In this document: piece by piece, positions 34,682 through 42,451 of the stretch | Layout: every line of letters starts with the position of its first letter | Numbering within the stretch: the stretch's first letter is position 1 | NCBI RefSeq assembly: GCF_019976755.1 | Contig: NZ_AP023441.1 | Location: forward strand, 5,267,501 to 5,331,500 | Direction of reading: 5' to 3' | DNA length: 64,000 bases | DNA from: Nostoc sp. MS1 | Lineage (GTDB): Bacteria > Cyanobacteriota > Cyanobacteriia > Cyanobacteriales > Nostocaceae | Made by a program: the position numbers and the translations under genes | Notes under the pieces: model-generated | What the model was told of the DNA's origin: nothing | The model's database searches: none | What the model saw: the letters and a program-made list of their open reading frames with translations, nothing else

Positions 34682-35614
34682 ATGCCAGTTGCATTACAAC
34701 AGCCACTTGTACTCGTATGTGCTGCTGATAATAACTATGCAATGCCTCTTGCTGTGACGATTCGTTCAGCCATAGCAAATTTCCGAAGCGATTGCCCTGT
34801 CGCCTTGTATATCCTAGATGGTGGTATTAGTCAGACTAACAAACGCAAGATTACGCGATCGCTTGACTCAAAACAAGTTGAGATTAATTGGACTAGGCTA
34901 GACGATACCCTATTTACCAATTTGCCATTGTATAGCCACTTAACAATCTCTAGCTACTATCGGCTTTGCATTCCTGAAGTTGTCCCAAAACACTTTGATA
35001 AAGCAATTTATCTAGATAGTGATCTGGTAGTGATCGGAGATTTAGAACAGCTATGGAACATCGATATAGGAGATAACTATGTTTTAGCAGTTCAGGATGA
35101 TCACCAATTGTATATGTCCTTGGCTCATTCCTGGAAAACCTATCAAGAGTTGGGAATTTCTCCTGATGCTAAATACTTTAACTCAGGAGTGTTAGTTATA
35201 GATTTGAAAAAGTGGCGCAGTGAGAATATAGGCATAAAGGTTCTTGAATATATAAAAAGAGGCAACCTGCTTAACGATCAAGATGGACTCAACTTAGTTC
35301 TTGCAGGCAAATGGGGTGAACTTCATCCGCAATGGAATCAAATGCCCAGGATATATGACTATCCATCTTGGCAAGAAAGTCCTTTTACCGAAGAAGTCTA
35401 TAACGAGCTACTCCATCAACCTTACATTGTTCACTATACAACCATTCCTAAACCCTGGTATGCAGGATTGCGGCATGAGTCTACTCACCCTAAAAAAGAT
35501 TTATTCTTTCAATATCTTGACATGACAGCTTGGGCAGGCTGGCGTGATACTTTGATACGCCGAGTGAGTAGAAAATTTTTGAAATTCGCATTAGTGAATA
35601 AATCCAAACTATAA
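34682..35614 (+). CDS. GT8-family glycosyltransferase
   Basis: 310 aa from the ATG at 34682; the frame also has an upstream TTG (34643), but the paralogue at 48475 starts at the equivalent Met. GT8 signs are VCAADNNYAMPLAV near the N-terminus, the metal-binding DxD in YLDSDLVV (about 104-111), NSGVLVIDLKKWR and the late HYTTIPKPW. GT8 enzymes are retaining galactosyl/glucosyltransferases using UDP-sugars. Soluble, no membrane segment. It probably adds a hexose to the HEP repeat unit. The acceptor is unknown. Confidence 0.9.
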   Translation: MPVALQQPLVLVCAADNNYAMPLAVTIRSAIANFRSDCPVALYILDGGISQTNKRKITRSLDSKQVEINWTRLDDTLFTNLPLYSHLTISSYYRLCIPEVVPKHFDKAIYLDSDLVVIGDLEQLWNIDIGDNYVLAVQDDHQLYMSLAHSWKTYQELGISPDAKYFNSGVLVIDLKKWRSENIGIKVLEYIKRGNLLNDQDGLNLVLAGKWGELHPQWNQMPRIYDYPSWQESPFTEEVYNELLHQPYIVHYTTIPKPWYAGLRHESTHPKKDLFFQYLDMTAWAGWRDTLIRRVSRKFLKFALVNKSKL

Positions 35615-35731
35615 ACCTCTCCCACCAGTAATTATAGGCAGCTTACGTAATTACAAATTACGAATTATTCTAGTTAGTTTCAGTCAGTTCATTTACCAAA
35701 ACAATTTTTCACCACAAAGAAATTACCGAAA

Positions 35732-36760
35732 ATGAAGATTTTAGTAACTGGAACTGAAGGTTATCTTGGTTGTTTATTACCTTCTCTATTAATCAAACGC
35801 GGACACGAAGTTATTGGCGTAGATACTGGTTTTTACAAAGTAGGTTGGCTATACAACGGTACTGAAATTACTGCCAAAACTCTTAACAAAGATATCCGCC
35901 ACATCACCCCCGAAGATTTGGCAGGTGTAGAAGCAATAGTTCACATGGCGGAGCTATCCAACGATCCTACTGGACAATTATCGCCAAATATCACCTACGA
36001 CATCAACCATTTAGGTTCAGTACGTCTCGCTAACCTAGCTAAAACAATGGGTGTACGGCGCTTCGTCTATATGTCTTCCTGTAGTGTTTACGGTGTAGCT
36101 ACAGAAGGCGATGTGACAGAAGAATCTCCAGTTAATCCCCAAACAGCCTACGCAGAATGCAAAACCCTCGTAGAACGAGATGTCACACTCCTAGCTGATG
36201 ATGACTTCTCTCCCACCTTCATGCGGAACGCCACAGCTTTTGGTGCTTCTCCTAGAATGCGCTTTGATATTGTTTTGAACAACCTATCCGGCTTGGCTTG
36301 GACTACCAAAGAAATCAAAATGACCAGCGATGGTACACCTTGGCGGCCATTAGTCCACGCTTTAGATATCTGCAAAGCCATTGTTTGTGCTTTAGAAGCA
36401 CCCCGCGATATTGTACATAACCAAGTCTTTAACGTTGGTGACACAGGTAATAACTACCGCGTTAAAGAAATTGCCCAGATTATTGCTGAAAATTTCCCAG
36501 GATGTAAATTGTCTTTTGGTAATAACGGTGCGGATAACCGCAGCTATCGCGTATCTTTTGAAAAAATCAACACCATCCTACCTGGGTTTAAGTGTGATTG
36601 GGATGCACAAAAAGGTGCAAGACAATTATTTGATTTATTCAGTCAAATAGATATGACAGAAGATACCTTTTTGTTTAGAGGTTTTACACGCTTAAAACAA
36701 TTAGAATACCTCATTCGTACTGAACAAATAAACCAAGATTTCTTCTGGAATATTAAGTAA
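35732..36760 (+). CDS. NAD-dependent sugar epimerase/dehydratase (extended SDR)
   Basis: 342 aa. The NAD-binding turn TGTEGYLG is at residues 7-14. Catalytic residues are the Ser in MSSCSVYG (about 113-120) and the Tyr-Lys pair of YAECK (about 142-146). HALDICKAIVCALEAPRD is a family block near the substrate site. It should act on a nucleotide-activated sugar; CDP-glucose from the first gene is the natural candidate, but 4-epimerase, dehydratase or reductase activity cannot be separated by eye. In PCC 7120 a matching gene sits at this place in the HEP island. Confidence 0.9.
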   Translation: MKILVTGTEGYLGCLLPSLLIKRGHEVIGVDTGFYKVGWLYNGTEITAKTLNKDIRHITPEDLAGVEAIVHMAELSNDPTGQLSPNITYDINHLGSVRLANLAKTMGVRRFVYMSSCSVYGVATEGDVTEESPVNPQTAYAECKTLVERDVTLLADDDFSPTFMRNATAFGASPRMRFDIVLNNLSGLAWTTKEIKMTSDGTPWRPLVHALDICKAIVCALEAPRDIVHNQVFNVGDTGNNYRVKEIAQIIAENFPGCKLSFGNNGADNRSYRVSFEKINTILPGFKCDWDAQKGARQLFDLFSQIDMTEDTFLFRGFTRLKQLEYLIRTEQINQDFFWNIK

Positions 36761-36773
36761 TTTCACATCACAG

Positions 36774-36834
36774 TAATGGGTAATTGGTAATCGGTAATTG
36801 TCAATACATCCCAATTAACTATTACCCATTACCA
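36774..36834. repeat. TAATGGGTAATTGG inverted repeat
   Basis: TAATGGGTAATTGG and CCAATTAACTATTACCCATTA face each other across about 25 bp. The same GGTAATTGG sequence lies inside the fold-back at 32081-32297 and a related one near 46228, suggesting one repeat family within the island. Confidence 0.6.
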
Positions 36835-36894
36835 ACTTGATCAATTTTATTTACTCAAAGAGACATACTCTACATACCTCATATCTATTTAATC

Positions 36895-37872
36895 ATGAAT
36901 AAATTACTAACAATTTCTCTTCCTACTTATAACCGTGCTAAATTACTTGATAAACAACTTGCATGGTTAGCTAACGCCATCAAAGGTTTTGAATCTGAAT
37001 GTGAAATTATTATTTCCGATAATTGTTCAGAAGATAATACTCCTGAGATAATTAAAAAATGGCAGATGGCTTTGCCAAATACTACCTTTCATGCTAACAG
37101 ACATAGTAAAAATCTAGGAGTAATGAGAAACATTGCTTATTGCTTAAATGCCGCAACAAGCAAATATGTTTGGACAATTAGTGATGATGATAGAATTGAA
37201 GACACAGCGATTCCTTATCTTATCAAGACATTAAAAGAATCAGCTAATTTAAGTCTACTAATTCTCAACTTTTCTTGCCGTCATGAAGTAACAGGCGAAT
37301 TATTGTACCCAAACTGTTATCAAATCCAAGAAGAAGTAGATGAGTCTGACGGTAAAGTTGCTTTTGAGCGCTGCATTCAAGAAAATCGCTCTGGTGTACA
37401 ACTAATGTCAGCCCAAGTATATAGAACAGACTTGGCAAAACTTGCCTTAAAAACCTGGGCTGATGGAGTAAATAACTTAGACTATCAAGTATATTTAACC
37501 GGCTTCTGTGCTTTTCATGGTAATGTCAGAATCAGCAAAGATACTTATCTAGAAAATGCTTTTGGTGCTAGTCATTGGATGGTTAAACCAAAAATGCTGC
37601 TGAAGATGCAGTATACATATTCACCAGAAGTAAATATCAAGCTTAGAGAAATAGGCTATTCCAGTACTTTTTGCAGAAACTTGATTTTAGAACATTTTAA
37701 CCATAATAATTGGCGAGTTCTATTAGGAGCTTTAAGAAGATGGCCAATTCTCGCTTTAACTACAGCAATTCCTTACTTTGGATTAGTCAGTATATCAGTT
37801 TTAGAAACTGTTATTTCATCTAAAGAAGGAAATCCTCAAGAAATCATTAACTCTACGAGTAGCAAAAGCTAA
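36895..37872 (+). CDS. GT2-family glycosyltransferase
   Basis: 325 aa. The GT-A core begins KLLTISLPTYNRAKLLDKQL, with the nucleotide-binding IIISDNCSEDNT (about 40-50) and the metal site ISDDDRIED (about 95-103). The C-terminal third has a hydrophobic amphipathic segment (ILALTTAIPYFGLVSISVL) that may touch the membrane. It likely adds one sugar to a lipid-linked HEP unit. Donor and acceptor are unknown. It follows the SDR by 135 bp, with an inverted repeat in between. Confidence 0.9.
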   Translation: MNKLLTISLPTYNRAKLLDKQLAWLANAIKGFESECEIIISDNCSEDNTPEIIKKWQMALPNTTFHANRHSKNLGVMRNIAYCLNAATSKYVWTISDDDRIEDTAIPYLIKTLKESANLSLLILNFSCRHEVTGELLYPNCYQIQEEVDESDGKVAFERCIQENRSGVQLMSAQVYRTDLAKLALKTWADGVNNLDYQVYLTGFCAFHGNVRISKDTYLENAFGASHWMVKPKMLLKMQYTYSPEVNIKLREIGYSSTFCRNLILEHFNHNNWRVLLGALRRWPILALTTAIPYFGLVSISVLETVISSKEGNPQEIINSTSSKS

Positions 37873-37929
37873 CAATCATCACATCTTTCATTCATTAAAT
37901 CCAGCAGCAGCATAACACAGCTACATCCC

Positions 37930-38754
37930 ATGTTGAACACAATTAAAGATAAAATAGAAGCAATCAATTCAGAGGTTGCTTATAGAGCCAAACTCTTGCA
38001 CCACGCTCAAAAATTACCTGCAATTGAACCACGCGATCGCCACATTGTTGATGCCCTAAAAAAAGATGCAGTTTGTATTACTACACTTGAAGAATTAGGG
38101 TTCGAAACTACACCGCAACTCCTCAAAGCTTCCCATACCATATTACCCACAATGGGAACAGGTGAGTACAAAGATTCAGACGAAAATTACCCAGAAATTT
38201 ATACAGTTACTCACATACCCGCTTTTCATAACTGGGGAAAAGAACAAAGATTATTGAACGTTCTTGAAAACTATATTGGTCTTCCTGTTGCCTATCACGG
38301 CGTACAAATTCGCAAAGACTTTATCAATGCCAATCAATTCAGTACAATGTTATGGCATAGAGATTCAGAAGATCGTCGCATTGTCAAAATCATTATTTAC
38401 TTAAATGATGTAGAAAAAGATCAGGGGCCTTTTGAATATGTACCTGCATCTTTAACATCCATTGATAACCTGAATTTCTATCGACTTTATCCTAAAATAC
38501 ATAAGTCAGGGATTAATGATGAACAATTAAATAAAATCGTTCCCAAATCAGCTTGGAAGTCATGCACAGGCCCAGCCGGAACAGTCATTATTGCTGATAC
38601 CCAAAGACTTTTACATCACGGTACAGTCCGTACACAAGAGCGTTCCACGCTATTTTTCGCCTACACTGCTAACCCAGCCAAACGCCCAGGACTTTGTACT
38701 CAATATTGGGATGATACTTTTCCCAAACCAAATATTGATAAACTTCCTGTTTAG
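37930..38754 (+). CDS. Phytanoyl-CoA dioxygenase-like Fe(II)/2-oxoglutarate oxygenase
   Basis: 274 aa. The iron site follows the HxD...H pattern: H143 and D145 in MLWHRDSEDRR, and a distal His in RLLHHGTVRT (about 229-230), with Arg after it to hold 2-oxoglutarate. The strand order (IIYLNDVEKDQGPFEYVP) matches PhyH enzymes. It should hydroxylate a small or sugar substrate, using O2 and 2-oxoglutarate. It is unusual in an O-antigen-type cluster. It needs oxygen, so it would work best before the heterocyst becomes microoxic. Substrate unknown. Confidence 0.82.
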   Translation: MLNTIKDKIEAINSEVAYRAKLLHHAQKLPAIEPRDRHIVDALKKDAVCITTLEELGFETTPQLLKASHTILPTMGTGEYKDSDENYPEIYTVTHIPAFHNWGKEQRLLNVLENYIGLPVAYHGVQIRKDFINANQFSTMLWHRDSEDRRIVKIIIYLNDVEKDQGPFEYVPASLTSIDNLNFYRLYPKIHKSGINDEQLNKIVPKSAWKSCTGPAGTVIIADTQRLLHHGTVRTQERSTLFFAYTANPAKRPGLCTQYWDDTFPKPNIDKLPV

Positions 38755-38828
38755 CTTGTTTATCTGGGTAAATACTAAATGGTGAGTATTTATTTTCCCA
38801 TAACCAATTTTTAATTGAGAAACAACAT

Positions 38829-39398
38829 ATGATTTTTACAACTACAGCACTCAAAGATGCTTATATTATTGACCTAGAAGAAAAGCCAGATCATCGTGGT
38901 TTCTTTGCCAGAACTTTTTGCGCTAATGAATTTGCTGCACATGGTTTAAAACCCGTAGTTGCTCAGTGTAACCTTTCTTATAATTTTAAAAAAGGCACAC
39001 TACGAGGTATGCACTATCAACTGCAACCAGCCGCAGAAACAAAATTAATTCGCTGTATTAAAGGTGCTATCTACGACGTAATTATTGATATGCGTCCCGA
39101 ATCACCAACATTTTTATCACACATCGGCGTAGAACTAACTGCCGATAACCGTCGTGCTTTATATGTACCAGAAATGTTCGCTCATGGTTATCAAGCCCTC
39201 ACCGATGATGCAGAAGTAGTATATCAAGTAGGCGAATTTTATACACCAGGATACGAAAAAGGATTACGCTACAACGACCCATTTTTTAACATTGAATGGC
39301 CTCTAGAAGTAACAGTAATTTCTGAAAAAGATGCCAACTGGCCTCTGTTAGAAACGTTACCAATTGGTAGCCCAGATCCGGTAGAAGCTTTTTGTTAG
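38829..39398 (+). CDS. rfbC: dTDP-4-dehydrorhamnose 3,5-epimerase-like protein (RfbC family)
   Basis: 189 aa cupin-fold epimerase. It has DHRGFFARTF near the start, the catalytic His in GTLRGMHYQ, a Tyr in VVYQV and the terminal Asp in RYNDP; all residues used for C3/C5 epimerisation are kept. No RmlA, RmlB or RmlD gene is adjacent, so the real substrate is probably a 4-keto sugar on CDP or another nucleotide made by this cluster. The gene after the stop (39402-39470) is heptamer-type repeat (CCATAGTCTACAGTCCACAG...). Confidence 0.9.
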   Translation: MIFTTTALKDAYIIDLEEKPDHRGFFARTFCANEFAAHGLKPVVAQCNLSYNFKKGTLRGMHYQLQPAAETKLIRCIKGAIYDVIIDMRPESPTFLSHIGVELTADNRRALYVPEMFAHGYQALTDDAEVVYQVGEFYTPGYEKGLRYNDPFFNIEWPLEVTVISEKDANWPLLETLPIGSPDPVEAFC

Positions 39399-39504
39399 AA
39401 AGTGCTGAGTCAAAAGTCCATAGTCTACAGTCCACAGTCCAGAGTTTTTTGACTAATGACAACTGATTGAGTTTGCCTCCAAAAAATATAAAGGAACTAA
39501 ACAA

Positions 39505-40818
39505 ATGATTATTATTGATAACGCTCTCAAAGCTCGTGCTGCTGCGGGTAATCCTGTGAAAGTGGGAATGATTGGTGCTGGTTTTATGGGTCGAGGTATT
39601 GCCAATCAAATCATTAATTCGGTTCCAGGGATGGAATTGGTTGCTATTTCTAACCGCAGTATTGATGGTGCGAAACGCGCTTATATAGAAGCAGGAATCG
39701 AAGATATTAACGTTGTAGACTCTGTGAGCGAATTGGAAAGTGCGATCGCTCAAGGTAAGTATGCTATCACCGAAGATGCTAAACTAATCTGCCAAGCTGA
39801 TGGTATTGACGCAATTATCGAAGTTACTGGGGCTGTAGAGTTTGGCGCTCATGTGGTGATGGAAGCGATCGCCCATCGCAAGCATATCATTATGATGAAT
39901 GCAGAACTCGATGGTACTATCGGCCCCATCCTCAAAGTCTATGCAGATAAAGCTGGTGTGATTCTCAGCGCGTGTGATGGCGACCAGCCAGGGGTACAGA
40001 TGAATCTTTACCGCTTCGTCAAAAGCATTGGTCTGACTCCCCTATTGTGCGGTAACATCAAAGGCTTACAAGACCCCTATCGCAACCCCACCACTCAAGA
40101 AGGCTTTGCCAAACGTTGGGGACAAAAGGCCCACATGGTAACAAGCTTTGCTGATGGTAGCAAAATTTCCTTTGAGCAGGCGATCGTTGCTAACGCCACA
40201 GGTATGAAAGTCGCCAAGCGGGGGATGCTGGGCTATGACTTCACCGGACATGTGGATGAAATGACCAACATGTACGATGTGGAACAACTCAAGGAACTAG
40301 GCGGTATTGTTGATTATGTCGTCGGTGCAAAACCCGGCCCTGGCATATACGTCTTCGCCACCCACGACGACCCCAAACAATGCCACTACCTCAACCTCTA
40401 CAAATTAGGTGAAGGCCCTCTCTATAGCTTCTACACACCATACCACCTCTGCCATTTTGAAGTTCCCTTATCTGTAGCCCGTGCAGTCCTGTTCCAAGAT
40501 GCTGTGATGGCTCCCCTAGCAGGCCCCCTAGTAGATGTAGTGACTACAGCCAAAATTGACCTCAAAGCCGGCGAAACCCTAGATGGTATTGGCTACTATA
40601 TGACCTATGGACAATGTGAAAATTCTGATATTGTCCAACAGCAAAAACTCTTACCTATGGGTCTTGCTGAAGGCTGCCGCTTGAAACGCGACATTCCTAA
40701 AGATCAAGTGCTTACCTACGATGATGTAGAACTACCCGAAGGCAGACTTTGTGACCAACTAAGAGCAGAACAAGATAAATATTTTGCTCCAGAAAGAGTG
40801 TTAGTAACTGTTAGCTAA
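39505..40818 (+). CDS. NAD(P)-dependent oxidoreductase with C-terminal SAF domain
   Basis: 437 aa. The N-terminal Rossmann domain has GMIGAGFMGRGIANQI (about 21-36), as in homoserine dehydrogenase-type proteins. The C-terminal SAF part includes AAKIDLKAGETLDGIG-like sequence and PEGRLCDQLRAEQDKYF. Proteins of this plan occur in sugar clusters next to RfbF- and RfbC-like genes and are thought to reduce or cyclise keto-sugars. In PCC 7120 the equivalent (alr2831, from memory) is part of the HEP island. AAAGGAAC upstream is a fair ribosome site. Its exact reaction is not known to me. Confidence 0.85.
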   Translation: MIIIDNALKARAAAGNPVKVGMIGAGFMGRGIANQIINSVPGMELVAISNRSIDGAKRAYIEAGIEDINVVDSVSELESAIAQGKYAITEDAKLICQADGIDAIIEVTGAVEFGAHVVMEAIAHRKHIIMMNAELDGTIGPILKVYADKAGVILSACDGDQPGVQMNLYRFVKSIGLTPLLCGNIKGLQDPYRNPTTQEGFAKRWGQKAHMVTSFADGSKISFEQAIVANATGMKVAKRGMLGYDFTGHVDEMTNMYDVEQLKELGGIVDYVVGAKPGPGIYVFATHDDPKQCHYLNLYKLGEGPLYSFYTPYHLCHFEVPLSVARAVLFQDAVMAPLAGPLVDVVTTAKIDLKAGETLDGIGYYMTYGQCENSDIVQQQKLLPMGLAEGCRLKRDIPKDQVLTYDDVELPEGRLCDQLRAEQDKYFAPERVLVTVS

Positions 40819-40991
40819 AACCTAAATCTAATACCAGTTTGAAAAATGATTGCGACAAATGGATAACTGAAAAGTTCACTAATGAAGCATTTCAAAATCC
40901 AAAATCTAAAATCTAAAATCCAAAATGGTATAAAGTAGGGTGGGCAAGATCCACCAACAGCTACAAAAACTAAATCAATTTTCTATAAATC

Positions 40992-41017
40992 GCCCTCCTT
41001 GTGTTTATAAGGAGGGC
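40992..41017. terminator. Perfect GCCCTCCTT / AAGGAGGGC hairpin
   Basis: A 9-bp perfect stem with an 8-nt loop, 174 bp after the SAF-domain gene and 198 bp before the next GT4. It probably divides the sugar cassette from the assembly genes, though only a weak AT-rich tail follows. The rest of the gap holds ATCCAAAATCTAAAATC repeats (about 40893-40926) and part of the GTAGGGTGGGCA repeat. Confidence 0.5.
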
Positions 41018-41214
41018 TGAAACATCTGAATATAGATTAATTTCCGCTAACTTCTACATATAAACTAAATTTTAACTTCTTATTTTTTACACTGTTTTTA
41101 ATAGATATAAATGTATCAAAAAATAGTAAAAAAATATCATCTAAAATACCAAAAAAATGAAGAATTTCTGCTGAAATATCTTTAAAAGAAAAATTCTAAC
41201 TAATTTAGAAAAAT

Positions 41215-42303
41215 ATGAAAGTTGCTCTAGTTCATGATTACCTAACCCAACGCGGGGGAGCAGAACGAGTATTTGAACTGCTTTGCAAACGCTATCCCGA
41301 TGCAGATATTTTTACATCATTATATGACCCGCAAAAAACCATCGATATGGGTGAGCGGATAGTCAACACAACATTCCTACAAAAAGTTCCTGGTGCAGCT
41401 AAATATTTTAGACTAATGGCTCCCTTTTATTTTCCTGCTTTTCGATCCTTGGATTTACAAGACTACGATTTAATTATTAGTAGCAGTACCAGCTTTGCGA
41501 AAGCAGTGCGTAAAAGACCGGGTGCTAAACACATTTGCTTCTGCCATAACGTTACCCGCTTCTTGTGGGATACAGAAACGTATTTAAGAGAATATAGCGA
41601 TTATAGATATCTATCACCATTAATCGAAAAAGTATTTCAATTAATGCGTGATGTTGACATGAAATACGCTCAAGAACCTGATATTTACATCGCCAATTCT
41701 AGCATTGTTGCTCGTCGGATTGAAAAGATTTACGGCAAACAAGCAATAATGATTAATTATCCAATTGATACCAGCAACTTCGTTTTTTCGGATACTAAAG
41801 ACGAATATTACTTAGCATCAGCACGGATGATTAGTTACAAACGTCTCGATATCATAGTTGAGGCTTTTAACTGGCTAGGGTGGCCGTTAATCATATCTGG
41901 TGACGGCCCAGAAAGAGAAAGATTACAATCCAAAGCCTTAGATAATATCCAGTTTGTTGGGCATGTCAGTGATAGCAGACGTAAAGAATTATTCTCCAAA
42001 GCCAAATCTATCATCGTAGCGGCTTTAGAAGACTATGGTTTAGTGCCTGTAGAGGCTAATGCCAGTGGAACGCCAGTTGTAGCTTTTGGTGCAGGCGGAG
42101 TTTTAGATACTCAAATACATGGCAAGACTGGAGTGTTTTTTAACAGACAAACCCCAGAATCTTTACAAATGGCTTTATTAGAGTCCGGAGAAATCACTTG
42201 GAATTATGAAAATATTCGTAATCATGCAGTGAATAATTTTTCCGAGCCAGTGTTTTTTAGTAAAGTTGAACGAATTATTGACCAAACTTGTAGTCTTAAT
42301 TAA
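41215..42303 (+). CDS. GT4-family glycosyltransferase (WbaZ/mannosyltransferase-like)
   Basis: 362 aa, GT-B fold. The N-terminus MKVALVHDYLTQRGGAERVFE is typical of WbaZ-like enzymes. The donor-binding C-domain has SARMISYKRLD, GDGPERERL and the EX7E-type motif ALEDYGLVPVEANASG. Such enzymes often move mannose from GDP-mannose with retention. Cytoplasmic or loosely bound to the membrane. It starts a second block of the island after a hairpin and AT-rich spacer, so it probably has its own promoter. Confidence 0.92.
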   Translation: MKVALVHDYLTQRGGAERVFELLCKRYPDADIFTSLYDPQKTIDMGERIVNTTFLQKVPGAAKYFRLMAPFYFPAFRSLDLQDYDLIISSSTSFAKAVRKRPGAKHICFCHNVTRFLWDTETYLREYSDYRYLSPLIEKVFQLMRDVDMKYAQEPDIYIANSSIVARRIEKIYGKQAIMINYPIDTSNFVFSDTKDEYYLASARMISYKRLDIIVEAFNWLGWPLIISGDGPERERLQSKALDNIQFVGHVSDSRRKELFSKAKSIIVAALEDYGLVPVEANASGTPVVAFGAGGVLDTQIHGKTGVFFNRQTPESLQMALLESGEITWNYENIRNHAVNNFSEPVFFSKVERIIDQTCSLN

Positions 42304-42309
42304 TAAAAA

Positions 42310-42371
42310 GTGCTGAGTTAAAAGTTATGAGTGCTGAGTTGAAAAGATTACTTAATCTCAGCACTCAGCAC
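42310..42371. repeat. GTGCTGAGT direct/inverted repeat
   Basis: GTGCTGAGT occurs at 42310 and 42331 and its complement ACTCAGCAC at 42363-42371. The segment can fold as a hairpin of about 12 bp between the GT4 and Wzc-like genes. Related GTGCTGAGT sequence appears at 39402. Confidence 0.7.
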
Positions 42372-42451
42372 GCTGCTCATCGCCCCGCTACCGCTAACAG
42401 CACTCAAAACTCTCTTATTTAATTAGCGTCTCAAACACAAGGATTATAAAA

